From Weissella cibaria KACC 11862 (lineage in GTDB: Bacteria > Bacillota > Bacilli > Lactobacillales > Lactobacillaceae), in NCBI RefSeq assembly GCF_000193635.1, contig NZ_AEKT01000023.1, positions 59,860 to 123,859 on the forward strand: 64,000 nucleotides of DNA, read 5' to 3'. Position numbers and translations under genes: made by a program. Below the pieces are notes generated by a model, which searched no databases, was not told the origin of the DNA, and saw only the letters and a list, made by a program, of their open reading frames with translations. Positions 10,217 through 18,905 of the stretch are shown here, in pieces. How positions within the stretch are numbered: the first letter of the stretch is position 1; every line of letters begins with the position of its first letter.

Positions 10217-10675
10217 ATGGAACTGTTAAGTCAGTATATCGATGCGTATTTATCAACGCTGAAGTATTTAGACGAAGTTGTTTCGGAACCGGCAGCTGAT
10301 TATGGTTTGTCGTTCGAACAATATTTGATTATGCATAGCATCGCTGATCAAGATGGGTTAACGCTAACGGATGTCGTTGAACGACGACATGTTACGCGGG
10401 CAGCCGTATCACGTCAAATTAAGATGTTGTTGAAGAAAGAATTCATTTATCAAGAACCTGATGAAATGGATCGTCGCCGCATGTTGCTACATTTAACTGA
10501 AGCGGGCGCGGATGTCGAGCGAATTGTGACGAAACGCGTCGAAAATCGCTTTGATGGCTGGGTGGAGTCTTTTGGGGAAGACAAAGCACACAAAGTATTG
10601 GCGTTTATTCGTCAGTTCGACGATAAGGTCGTTTCAAAGACGAAGGCAAAAGTAAAAGCACGAAACTTAGAGTAA
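10217..10675 (+). CDS. MarR family transcriptional regulator
   Basis: 152-aa winged-helix regulator. The MarR core runs from about residue 27 to 120: FEQYLIMHSI, DVVERRHVTRAAVSRQIKML (recognition helix) and the wing QEPDEMDRRRMLLHLTE with the typical D-R-R. The start at ATG 10217 is chosen because tggagg ends 6 bases before it; ATG 10214 and TTG 10202 are in frame but poorly spaced. Monocistronic, followed by a terminator. The target is unknown; MarR proteins often regulate neighbours, but the adjacent genes are a uspA operon and an RNA region. Confidence 0.88.
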   Translation: MELLSQYIDAYLSTLKYLDEVVSEPAADYGLSFEQYLIMHSIADQDGLTLTDVVERRHVTRAAVSRQIKMLLKKEFIYQEPDEMDRRRMLLHLTEAGADVERIVTKRVENRFDGWVESFGEDKAHKVLAFIRQFDDKVVSKTKAKVKARNLE

Positions 10676-10686
10676 TAGCATGAGAT

Positions 10687-10723
10687 GCCGGACAAATCAG
10701 AGGGGGATTTGTCCGGCTTTTTT
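10687..10723 (+). terminator. Terminator of the marR-type gene
   Basis: GCCGGACAAATC / GATTTGTCCGGC hairpin with T7. Confidence 0.9.
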
Positions 10724-10790
10724 ATAAAAAGGGGTGGTTTTGCATCATTTTTGGTACTTTTCGTTGTTTAGCTAAGTATTGCGGTAGGAT

Positions 10791-10936
10791 AGTAAGTGTT
10801 CAGAGATGAACCGTGGTTTCTCTCTCTCTATTAGACCACGTAAAACTCTTTTCTCTTTATCTTAATTTACGTTAAGAAATAAACAGTGGCTTCTCACCAC
10901 TGAAATTAAATGCTCCGCGGATACGCGGGGCTTTTT
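10791..10936 (+). ncRNA. Candidate small structured RNA, unidentified
   Basis: A non-coding stretch between a terminator and tRNA-Gln with three local hairpins: CGTGGT (10812-10817) with ACCACG (10835-10840) around a CU-rich loop; CAGTGG with CCACTG (10884-10902); and a terminal GC-rich stem GCTCCGCG / CGCGGGGC followed by a T run (10912-10936). A weak promoter (TTGTTT-15-TAGGAT, 10764-10790) lies just before. The layout looks like an independent small RNA about 145 nt long. Long 6S-like pairing was not evident. I do not recognise a family. Confidence 0.45.
10912..10936 (+). terminator. GC-rich terminator of the candidate small RNA
   Basis: GCTCCGCG-gata-CGCGGGGC followed by TTTTT. Confidence 0.75.
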
Positions 10937-10994
10937 GCTATTTTTGAGGCTTGAATTCATCGGCTGGTTGTTGTATCATATAGAAGTTGATTTT

Positions 10995-11066
10995 TGGGCA
11001 TTAGCCAAGCGGTAAGGCAACGGTTTCTGGTACCGTCATGCACTGGTTCGAATCCAGTATGCCCAG
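10995..11066 (+). tRNA. tRNA-Gln (anticodon CTG)
   Basis: Cloverleaf with acceptor TGGGCAT / ATGCCCA (U1-A72, typical of tRNA-Gln), discriminator G, anticodon stem ACGGT / ACCGT, loop TTCTGGT giving anticodon CTG for codon CAG, and GGTTCGAATCC in the T arm. CCA is not encoded. A single tRNA gene with its own terminator. Confidence 0.9.
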
Positions 11067-11080
11067 TGATAACGGAAAGA

Positions 11081-11110
11081 CGTTTCTGATTTTTCGGAAG
11101 CGCCTTTTTA
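11081..11110 (+). terminator. Terminator after tRNA-Gln
   Basis: CGTTTCTGA-tttt-TCGGAAGCG followed by CCTTTTT. Confidence 0.7.
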
Positions 11111-11121
11111 TTTTGCGTTTA

Positions 11122-11244
11122 TTTGTGAATAAATGTTTCACAAATGGAAAAATCGACTAATTTGTACCACACACGTTGCGAAATGTCGCTATTCGAACGT
11201 TGTACAGACATTCACATTGTAAGTGAATTATGCTAAACTATAAA
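11122..11244 (+). promoter_or_regulatory. ldhL promoter region with TTGTGA / TCACAA motifs
   Basis: The promoter is TTGTAA (11217-11222), 16 bases, TATAAA (11239-11244). Over the -35 lies the inverted repeat TTCAC-attgtaa-GTGAA (11211-11227). Further upstream is TTTGTGAA..TTTCACAAA (11122-11144). These half-sites resemble Rex or Crp/Fnr-type operators, but the spacing (9 bases between TTGTGA and TCACAA) does not match the Rex consensus, so I leave the regulator open. Confidence 0.55.
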
Positions 11245-11268
11245 AGATTTGAAACTTATATTAAGTAA

Positions 11269-12240
<972 letters not shown>

Positions 12241-12259
12241 ATAAATATTAGTAATTAAG

Positions 12260-12299
12260 AAAGACGCGACTATTCAATTTGAGTAGTCGTGTCTTTTTG
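12260..12299 (+). terminator. Terminator of ldhL
   Basis: AAAGACGCGACTATTC / GAGTAGTCGTGTCTTT hairpin with T5. Confidence 0.88.
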
Positions 12300-12373
12300 T
12301 CGAAAATTCACAAACTAACCAACTTTAAAATCCACATCTTTAGCTCGGTGGGCCTGGTTTATAATGCTATTTT

Positions 12374-12391
12374 TCACAAGAAGTTTTGTGA
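12374..12391 (+). repeat. TCACAA-N6-TTGTGA inverted repeat upstream of alsS
   Basis: A perfect 6-6-6 inverted repeat (TCACAA gaagtt TTGTGA) just downstream of a TATAAT at 12360-12365. A regulatory role is inferred from its place in the acetolactate synthase leader. It is the mirror arrangement of a Rex-type site. Confidence 0.4.
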
Positions 12392-12469
12392 CTACTCATT
12401 TTTACAAAGAAAGCGTACAATGAAAATTATTAATATTATTACGCAATTATTTAAAGAGGTATTAAACTC

Positions 12470-14158
12470 ATGGCTGAGATGAAGAAGTATGGTGCCGACC
12501 TAGTTGTCGACAGCTTGAACAATCACGGCGTTGATTTGGTATTCGGAATTCCCGGTGCTAAGATCGACCGTTTGTTTGAAACGTTGGAACACCCAGCAGA
12601 AGGTGCTGTGTCACCTAAGTTGGTTGTTACGCGTCACGAACAAAACGCTGCCTTTATGGCACAAGGATTTGCTCGCATTACAGGAAAGACGGGAGTTGTG
12701 ATTGCAACGTCAGGACCTGGTGTTGGTAACTTGGCTTCAGGTTTGATGACGGCGAGCGCTGAAAACGATCCAGTATTGGCCATCGGTGGACAAGTACCTC
12801 GTAAGGACTTGTACCGTTTGACACACCAAAGCACGCCATCAGCTGCTTTGTTTGAGCCAATCACGAATTATTCAGTTGAAATCCAAGATCCAAACAACAT
12901 TTCAGAAATCTTGTCAAACGCGATTGCACAAGCCAATGGTCCTAAGCCTGGTGCTGCTTTTGTTTCTTTGCCACAAGATGTTGACGATGCAATTGTTGAA
13001 GCTAATGCATTGCCACGTGTTGAGCCAGCTCGTATGGGTTCAGCCTCATTGACTGATATTGCTTGGTTGGCTGAGCAAGTTAAGCAAGCTGAAATGCCTG
13101 TTATCTTGGTCGGCGCACGTGGATCAGACGACGCAACTACGGAAGCATTGCACCAATTGTTGACGCAAACGACGTTACCAGTTGTTGAAACGTACCAAGG
13201 TGCTGGGGTTATCTCACGTGATTTGGAAGAAAAGACTTTCTTCGGACGTATCGGTTTCTTCCGTAACCAAGTGGGTGATCAATTGTTGGCCCAATCTGAT
13301 TTGGTAATTACGGTTGGTTACGATGCAATTGAGTATGAGCCACGTAACTGGAACAAGAATGCTGATTTGCGTATTGTTGCTTTGGATACGGCTGCTGTTC
13401 AAATTGATAACAACTTCACGCCAGAGCGTCAATTGATTGGTACGTTGGCCGACACCTTGGCCTTCTTGAAGGAAAAGGTTGCTGGTTACGAGTTGCCAGT
13501 CGCTTCACAAAACAAGTTGGCAGAGTTGAAGGCCGCTTTGCGTGCAGCTGACGAGCCTAAGTACACGCCAGCTGATGCTGGTTTGAACCACCCGTTGAAT
13601 GTTATCAAGTCATTGCAAAACCACATGACAGATGACATGACGTTGACGTCAGACATCGGTTCACACTACTTGTGGTTGGGTCGTCACTTTAAGTCATACG
13701 TACCACGCCACTTCTTGATTTCAAATGGTATGCAAACGTTGGGTGTTGGGTTGCCATGGGCCATGGTTGCGGCGATGGTGCGTCCAAATGCTAAGGCAGT
13801 TTCAGTATCAGGAGACGGTGGTTTCTTCTTCTCAGGTGTTGAATTGGCAACGGCTGTTCAAATGAAGTTGAATACTGTACACATCGTTTGGCAAGATAAT
13901 CACCACTACGACATGGTTAAGTTCCAAGAAGAAATGAAGTACGATGGTAAGTCAGCTGGTGTTAAGATCGCTGATATTGATATCGTGAAGTTTGCTGAAG
14001 CGGCTGGTGCCAAGGGATTGCGCGTTGATACGCCAGACCAATTGGACGCCGTCTTGGACGAAGCATTTGCGACTGAAGGTCCAGTTGTTGTTGAAGTACC
14101 AGTGGATTACTCACACAACTTCGAATTGATGTCACAATTGATTGAATCAGAAATCTAA
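12470..14158 (+). CDS. alsS: Acetolactate synthase, catabolic type
   Basis: 562-aa thiamine-diphosphate enzyme condensing two pyruvates to 2-acetolactate plus CO2, the first step of the acetoin/butanediol route. The catalytic Glu of the PYR domain is in VTRHEQNAAFMAQGFA near residue 48. The TPP/Mg2+ motif SGDGGFFFSGVEL is near 445 and continues as DNHHYDM. Length and absence of a nearby small regulatory subunit favour the catabolic AlsS type over IlvB. SD aaagagg. A terminator separates it from budA 60 bases downstream. It drains pyruvate when it accumulates, and sits beside ldhL. Confidence 0.93.
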   Translation: MAEMKKYGADLVVDSLNNHGVDLVFGIPGAKIDRLFETLEHPAEGAVSPKLVVTRHEQNAAFMAQGFARITGKTGVVIATSGPGVGNLASGLMTASAENDPVLAIGGQVPRKDLYRLTHQSTPSAALFEPITNYSVEIQDPNNISEILSNAIAQANGPKPGAAFVSLPQDVDDAIVEANALPRVEPARMGSASLTDIAWLAEQVKQAEMPVILVGARGSDDATTEALHQLLTQTTLPVVETYQGAGVISRDLEEKTFFGRIGFFRNQVGDQLLAQSDLVITVGYDAIEYEPRNWNKNADLRIVALDTAAVQIDNNFTPERQLIGTLADTLAFLKEKVAGYELPVASQNKLAELKAALRAADEPKYTPADAGLNHPLNVIKSLQNHMTDDMTLTSDIGSHYLWLGRHFKSYVPRHFLISNGMQTLGVGLPWAMVAAMVRPNAKAVSVSGDGGFFFSGVELATAVQMKLNTVHIVWQDNHHYDMVKFQEEMKYDGKSAGVKIADIDIVKFAEAAGAKGLRVDTPDQLDAVLDEAFATEGPVVVEVPVDYSHNFELMSQLIESEI

Positions 14159-14163
14159 TGATG

Positions 14164-14195
14164 AGGGGGTGTCCGGTCATGGACGCCCCTTTTTT
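14164..14195 (+). terminator. Terminator between alsS and budA
   Basis: AGGGGGTGTCC / GGACGCCCCTTTTTT. budA follows directly, so partial read-through is likely. Confidence 0.8.
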
Positions 14196-14220
14196 GTAAA
14201 AAAATAGGAGGAATCGAATA

Positions 14221-14940
14221 ATGGCAACGGTTTATCAACATAGTACGTTAGCTGCATTGATGGCAGGATTGTTGGGCGGTACGATAACTGTCGGCGAACT
14301 GAAGGAACATGGTGATACAGGTATCGGTACGTTACACGGTGTCGATGGGGAAGTCATCATTTTGAATGGTGAGGTTTACCAAGCTGAGTCATCAGGGAAA
14401 GTTAATCATATTACGGACATGTCGACCCTGGTGCCTTTTGCGACTGTGCACCAGGCTCATGGGCCTGAGTCAAAGGCGATTACCTTGAAAGATGTTACGT
14501 TGAGTAATGTTGACGTCATTAATGAATACAACTTGTACAATAATTTTTCAGGAATCGGCCTGCATGGTGAGTTTTCACACATCAAGGTGCGTATTGCACC
14601 CAAGGCATCTGAACCGTTTCCGTCATTGCTTGAGATTACCAAGCAACAACCAGTTTTCGAACGTGAAAATGTTTCTGGTACGCTGGTTGGCTATTACTCA
14701 CCTGAGTTATACCATGGTGTGGTAGCTGCTGGTTGGCACGTTCACTTTATTAGTGATGATCGTCAATTTGCGGGCCACGTCTTGGAATTCCAGGCACCTG
14801 AATTAACGGGGTCACTGGTGGCGTTCTCTGACTATCAGTTGCATTTGCCAATTGAAAATACCGCTTTCCGTGAACACCATCTCGATATGAACGGGCTTCG
14901 CGAAGGTGTTACTGCGGCTGAAGGTAACACAAACGATTAA
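14221..14940 (+). CDS. budA: Alpha-acetolactate decarboxylase
   Basis: 239-aa BudA/AlsD, which converts 2-acetolactate to acetoin with a zinc cofactor. Family motifs: GIGTLHGVDGEVIILNG near residue 37, LHGEFSHIKVRIA near 116, and the zinc-site segment GWHVHFISDDRQFAGHV near 175, which supplies HxH and a third His. Strong SD (aggagg) right after the alsS terminator. With alsS it makes a complete pyruvate-to-acetoin route that limits acidification. Confidence 0.95.
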   Translation: MATVYQHSTLAALMAGLLGGTITVGELKEHGDTGIGTLHGVDGEVIILNGEVYQAESSGKVNHITDMSTLVPFATVHQAHGPESKAITLKDVTLSNVDVINEYNLYNNFSGIGLHGEFSHIKVRIAPKASEPFPSLLEITKQQPVFERENVSGTLVGYYSPELYHGVVAAGWHVHFISDDRQFAGHVLEFQAPELTGSLVAFSDYQLHLPIENTAFREHHLDMNGLREGVTAAEGNTND

Positions 14941-14947
14941 GAAGATT

Positions 14948-14977
14948 ATGGCAGACACAATTGTCTGCCATTTTTTT
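14948..14977 (+). terminator. Terminator of budA
   Basis: ATGGCAGACA / TGTCTGCCAT hairpin with T7. Confidence 0.9.
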
Positions 14978-15025
14978 GGTAAAGGCGGTACAATGACTGA
15001 GTAAGAAAAGTAGAGGTAAAGAAAG

Positions 15026-16033
15026 ATGAGCGAATTTATGCAAGCAGTTGTGACCACTTCAAATGAGGCACAACCACTCGAGGTAATGACGATTCCTGCG
15101 CCAGTTGTTTCAGATGAAGATGTGCTTGTTCGTGTGAAAGCTGTGGCGGTTAATCCGGTTGATGGTAAGCAACGTCAAGCGGCAGTCACAAATAAGTCGT
15201 CCCATGTTTTAGGTTTTGATGCGACTGGTGAAGTCGTTGCAGTCGGAGCTAAGGTGACGGATTTCAAGTTAGGCGATACTGTATTTTACGCTGGTCAGTT
15301 GGGCCGTTTAGGTGCGAATGCAGAGTTGCAAGCGGTCAACGCAGCACTGGTTGCTAAAGCGCCGACAACGTTATCGCACGCTGAAGCAGCTGCGCTACCC
15401 CTGACTTTTTTGACGGCATATGAGTTACTAGTCGATAAGTTTGGCCTGACAGTTGCTGAAAATAGTGCAAAGGGTCAAACGATTCTCATTATTAATGGTG
15501 CTGGTGGCGTTGGGTCAATCATGATCCAATTAGCAAAGTGGATGGGGATGACGGTCGTTGCGACGGCTTCACGTCAAGAAACAAGCGACTGGGTAACCAA
15601 GTTGGGTGCCGATCATGTGGTTAACCACCGACGTGATTATGTGGCGGATATGCACAGCTTGGGCTTTGATTTAGTACCGTACATTGCAATTTTGCATGCC
15701 CCGGAAGCCCATTTTGAACAAGCAGCAGCTTTGGTTGGACCGTTTGGCCACATTGGAGCCATTGTGGAGTCAGTGGAACCTTTGCCGGTTGGGTTAATTA
15801 AAAATAAGGCAGCATCTCTTGATTGGGAATTTATGTTTGCCAAGGCTAATTATGGGGTCAACATGGCGACACAGGGTCGTGCCCTAGCATTGGCAGCGAC
15901 GTTAGCAGATCAAGGTGTTTTACGGACAACTTTGACGGAGACGATGACCGGCATGACGGCTGAAACAATTCTGGCAGCACAAGAAAAAGTGGCCGCCGGC
16001 AAAGTTAACGGCAAACTCGCGATTGAATTTTAA
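15026..16033 (+). CDS. Zinc-free MDR family alcohol dehydrogenase / quinone oxidoreductase-like
   Basis: 335-aa medium-chain dehydrogenase/reductase of the type annotated zinc-binding alcohol dehydrogenase family. The GroES-like half has VNPVDGKQR and LGFDATGEVVAVG; the NAD(P) motif INGAGGVGSIMIQLAKW is near residue 158. The cysteine ligands for structural and catalytic zinc are absent, so it is more like a quinone oxidoreductase or 2-enone reductase. ATG follows agaggtaaag. Monocistronic between two terminators. The substrate is unknown. Confidence 0.85.
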   Translation: MSEFMQAVVTTSNEAQPLEVMTIPAPVVSDEDVLVRVKAVAVNPVDGKQRQAAVTNKSSHVLGFDATGEVVAVGAKVTDFKLGDTVFYAGQLGRLGANAELQAVNAALVAKAPTTLSHAEAAALPLTFLTAYELLVDKFGLTVAENSAKGQTILIINGAGGVGSIMIQLAKWMGMTVVATASRQETSDWVTKLGADHVVNHRRDYVADMHSLGFDLVPYIAILHAPEAHFEQAAALVGPFGHIGAIVESVEPLPVGLIKNKAASLDWEFMFAKANYGVNMATQGRALALAATLADQGVLRTTLTETMTGMTAETILAAQEKVAAGKVNGKLAIEF

Positions 16034-16042
16034 ATAAAATTT

Positions 16043-16080
16043 AAAAAACGACCGATTCTTTGTGACATTGGTCGTTTTTT
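16043..16080 (+). terminator. Terminator after the MDR gene
   Basis: AAAAAACGACC / GGTCGTTTTTT hairpin. Confidence 0.88.
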
Positions 16081-16440
16081 GATTCAGTTGACAAAAAACG
16101 GATAATTTGAAAACGTGTCACACCTGAACGTTATACCTAGTCTGGCTTGGTGTCGTAATTGTGGGATTGTGTCACACCATTCAAATTTTGAAAACACTTG
16201 TGAAAAACATTTTGTGACCGTGAAATTTGCGCGAAAATTATGGCAATATTTACGCAAAATATGGCTTTGTAATACTAATGCAAACTTCGTCATTGTAAAC
16301 CAATGAATTGTGCCTTGAAGTGCAAATTATTTCGCGTAGAATAAATAACGTACAAATAATAAAGATAATAAAGAAAAGATTAAGAATTGGTTGGTTCTTA
16401 CGTTTAATAAATCTATATTTGATAGGGGAATATCATAAAC
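16081..16440 (+). promoter_or_regulatory. 360-bp upstream region of the LysM-CHAP gene
   Basis: AT-rich and non-coding. It holds two GTGTCACACC copies (16114 and 16169), several TTGTGA-type half-sites (near 16199 and 16212) and a WalR-like direct repeat TGTAAT-ACTAA-TGCAAA (16268-16284; one mismatch in the second half). No single strong -35/-10 pair stands out. A long leader is typical of wall hydrolase genes. Confidence 0.4.
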
Positions 16441-17328
16441 ATGAATGTATCTGTTAAAAATACGTTATTGGCAGCTGCGGGAACTGTTGCTGCGTTGACT
16501 GGATCATCTGTTGTTGCATCAGCAGATTCTGTAACTGTTAAAGCCGGCGATACGTTGTACGCGATTGCAACAGCGCACAATACAACGGTAAATGCCTTGG
16601 CTTCAGCAAACGGATTGTCAAACATCAACATGATTTTTGTTGGACAACAATTGCAATTGCCTGGGACATCAGCTAACAACACTGCACCAGCAACAAACAA
16701 CAACGCATCAGCAAACACAACGACGTCTGCTGGGGCTTCAAACGCAACGTACACGGTTAAGGCCGGTGATTCTTTGTGGGGCATTGCAAACAGCAATGGC
16801 ATGACTTTGTCAGAATTGTTGTCATTGAATGGGTTGCAAGCAAATTCATACATCTTCCCAGGTGACTCATTGAAGATTTCGGGTGCCGGTGCTGCGACTG
16901 CAACACCATCAGCGCCAGCTACAGATAATAGCCAATCTTCTGCTAACACTAACAACAACTGGGGCACTGTTGATAACGGCTACACAAATTCAAACAACAC
17001 GGTGTCATCAACAAACACGTACCCATACGGACAATGCACGTGGTACGTTAAGGGTGATTTGAACTGGGTTGGTAACTACTGGGGTAACGCAGTAGACTGG
17101 GCTTCAACGGCGGTTGCAGCTGGTCACACTGTTAACTCAGTACCAACGGTTGGTTCAATTGCCTACTTTGCAGCTGGTGTTCAAGGTGCTTCATCATACG
17201 GACACGTTGCGGTCGTTGATTCAGTTAACGCTGATGGTACAGTGACGATTTCAGAAGCAAACTATGCAGGAATGTTGTATCACGAGCGTACAATTCCAAC
17301 GTCAGGTTTGTTGTTCATTCACCAATAA
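16441..17328 (+). CDS. Secreted LysM-LysM-CHAP peptidoglycan hydrolase
   Basis: 295-aa exported wall hydrolase. Signal peptide 1-28 ends SSVVASA|DS. Two LysM modules follow (about 31-74 and 103-147; both contain the typical AGDxLxxIA), then an Asn/Ser/Thr-rich linker and a C-terminal CHAP domain from about 193. The catalytic Cys199 is in YGQCTWYV and His255 in SYGHVAVVD. CHAP enzymes cut peptidoglycan as amidases or endopeptidases. It is the two-LysM relative of the proteins at 49.8 and 51.0 kb, without their WRxKTVD segment. Confidence 0.92.
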   Translation: MNVSVKNTLLAAAGTVAALTGSSVVASADSVTVKAGDTLYAIATAHNTTVNALASANGLSNINMIFVGQQLQLPGTSANNTAPATNNNASANTTTSAGASNATYTVKAGDSLWGIANSNGMTLSELLSLNGLQANSYIFPGDSLKISGAGAATATPSAPATDNSQSSANTNNNWGTVDNGYTNSNNTVSSTNTYPYGQCTWYVKGDLNWVGNYWGNAVDWASTAVAAGHTVNSVPTVGSIAYFAAGVQGASSYGHVAVVDSVNADGTVTISEANYAGMLYHERTIPTSGLLFIHQ

Positions 17329-17340
17329 GAGAGATTTAAT

Positions 17341-17369
17341 GAGAGCTCGCAAGTGTGGGCTCTTTTTTG
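17341..17369 (+). terminator. Terminator of the LysM-CHAP gene
   Basis: AGAGCTC / GGGCTCT stem with T6. Confidence 0.75.
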
Positions 17370-17388
17370 TATAACGAGGAGAAAAGTG

Positions 17389-17931
17389 ATGCCGTTCGAA
17401 CTAACGCCTGGCCGGGTAATTCATACTGATGATGTTGGTCAGATTGACGCAGAAATGCGATTTGATGTCCCAAAAGGTGAGGCCCCTTTTGCCATTACCT
17501 TTGCCGAATTTAAAAATAAAATGGCGGGGGCCCGTGTGCAACGCGTGATGATGCAAATGATCATGGCGAGTTTACGCGAAAACATTGGGCAAACATTGCG
17601 CAGTGTACTTGGTCGGCCATATCAATTGCAAGGCAATACACCTGCAGAAGGATTTGATGCCGGCGGCTTGATTCAATATGTCTATAATCACGTATTTGGC
17701 GTCAGTTTTCCGCAAAATATTGCCAAGCAGTTCACCTTGATTCAGCAAGTGACCTTAGCGGAAACGATGCCGGGGGATATCTTAGTTTGGGGCAGTCTAG
17801 CGGTACCGACGGCGGCTGGTGTGTACTTAGGCGGCGGGAAATATATCACGGTTGATATACTAAATGACGTTGTGCAAATCAAAGCGGTGACCCAGTCGTG
17901 GTTGCCTGATGTTATTGGATCATTACGTTAA
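17389..17931 (+). CDS. Degenerate NlpC/P60-fold protein with GNAT-like N-terminus
   Basis: 180-aa protein without signal peptide. Residues 75-150 follow the NlpC/P60 pattern (GRPYQLQGNTPAEGFDAGGL, then QYVYNHVFGVSFP, then MPGDILVW, then GVYLGGGKYI). The nucleophile position, normally GFDCSG, is Ala91, and the His of H-V-G-I-Y is Ala142, so it should be catalytically dead. Residues 2-38 (ELTPGRVIHTDDVGQIDAEM) resemble the start of the GNAT protein encoded next (FEPGRLYHETDGQVDAEI). ATG 17389 follows gaggagaaaag. A binding or regulatory role in the cytoplasm is inferred; no function is known. Confidence 0.8.
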   Translation: MPFELTPGRVIHTDDVGQIDAEMRFDVPKGEAPFAITFAEFKNKMAGARVQRVMMQMIMASLRENIGQTLRSVLGRPYQLQGNTPAEGFDAGGLIQYVYNHVFGVSFPQNIAKQFTLIQQVTLAETMPGDILVWGSLAVPTAAGVYLGGGKYITVDILNDVVQIKAVTQSWLPDVIGSLR

Positions 17932-17974
17932 TTTTAGGTACGGTCGGGTATAATGATTATGAGGGGGTGACAAT

Positions 17975-18253
17975 ATGGAATTTACATTTGAACCAGGCCG
18001 TCTATATCATGAAACAGACGGCCAAGTCGACGCAGAAATCCTATTTCCAGCGATCAACGATGGGCAAACGTGGTCGATTGACTACACCTTTGTGGATCCG
18101 GCATTGCGAGGCCAAGGGATTGCGGGTCAGTTGTTAGCTGAAGTTGTTCGGCGAGCCCAAGTTGACCAAGTCACACTACGACCGGTTTGTTCATATGCTA
18201 GAATGGCGTTCTTTAGGAATCCGGAATATCAGGCTTTGCAGGCCAAAAGTTAA
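17975..18253 (+). CDS. Small GNAT N-acetyltransferase, YjdJ type
   Basis: 92-aa minimal GNAT of the COG2388/YjdJ type. It opens with GRLYHETDGQVDAEILF, followed by IDYTFVDPALRGQGIAGQL, where RGQGIAG (45-51) is the acetyl-CoA pyrophosphate loop, and VTLRPVCSYARMAFFRNPEY, the usual C-terminus. Substrates of this family are unknown. A TATAAT at 17949-17954 suggests its own promoter. SD gaggggg. It is the probable source or partner of the N-terminal segment of the upstream protein. Confidence 0.85.
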   Translation: MEFTFEPGRLYHETDGQVDAEILFPAINDGQTWSIDYTFVDPALRGQGIAGQLLAEVVRRAQVDQVTLRPVCSYARMAFFRNPEYQALQAKS

Positions 18254-18348
18254 GAGTTAGTTGAAGCATTCCGAAAATAACCGGTGTGCTTTTTAATTTG
18301 GGGCGTTTTTCGATATACTTAAAACATAACTAACTTTGGGGGATAATT

Positions 18349-18891
18349 ATGAAACGTGGATTTGCAGTTGTTTCAAAATACGCAACGGCGGGGCTTAATC
18401 TTCCCCAACGCGCAACGAAAATGGCGGCTGGATACGACTTTGAGGTCGCTGAGGACTTTACGCTACCATCAATTTGGAAGCTCCCATTTATTAAGATTTT
18501 GGCGTCACTATATATGAAGCGACAATTGACAGATCACGATTATGAAGAGGCGACAGCAACATTGAAGCCTCTCTTAGTACCGACTGGTATTAAGGCATAC
18601 ATGGGTGAAAATGAGTATTTAATGATTGCCAATCGGTCATCCAATCCGTTGAAGCGGGGGATGATTTTGCCAAATGGGGTCGGCATTATTGATGCGGACT
18701 ATGTGGATAACGATAAAAATGAGGGCGAAATCTTTATTCAGATGGTTAATTGGGGCATCCGAGATATGCATCTAAAAAAGGGTGAACGCATCGGTCAAGG
18801 AATTTTCATGCCGTTTTTGGTAACGGATGATGATGCAACACAAGAGAAGAATGATCGTACGGGGGGCTTTGGTAGTTCCGGCGTACATTAA
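18349..18891 (+). CDS. dut: dUTP diphosphatase (trimeric type)
   Basis: 180-aa dUTPase converting dUTP to dUMP and PPi. The five motifs are present: AAGYDFE (I), [12 protein letters not shown] (II), [14 protein letters not shown] (III), [13 protein letters not shown] (IV) and RTGGFGSSG (V). It is longer than the classical 140-150 aa because about 35 residues (roughly 38-72, [18 protein letters not shown] and following) are inserted between motifs I and II, as seen in lactobacillar relatives. It ends 15 bases before radA, so the two are probably co-transcribed. Confidence 0.9.
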   Translation: MKRGFAVVSKYATAGLNLPQRATKMAAGYDFEVAEDFTLPSIWKLPFIKILASLYMKRQLTDHDYEEATATLKPLLVPTGIKAYMGENEYLMIANRSSNPLKRGMILPNGVGIIDADYVDNDKNEGEIFIQMVNWGIRDMHLKKGERIGQGIFMPFLVTDDDATQEKNDRTGGFGSSGVH

Positions 18892-18905
18892 GAGAGGTAG
18901 GAGAA

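Noticed and set aside
10791-10936. 6S RNA
   Set aside because: The region lacks a visible long closing helix with a central bubble, so only an unnamed small RNA is proposed.
11122-11144. Rex operator before ldhL
   Set aside because: Half-sites fit, but 9 bases separate TTGTGA and TCACAA where Rex needs 6; kept only as a motif observation.
12279-12482. 67-codon open frame between ldhL and alsS
   Set aside because: It starts in the ldhL terminator and overlaps alsS in another frame; it is leader sequence.
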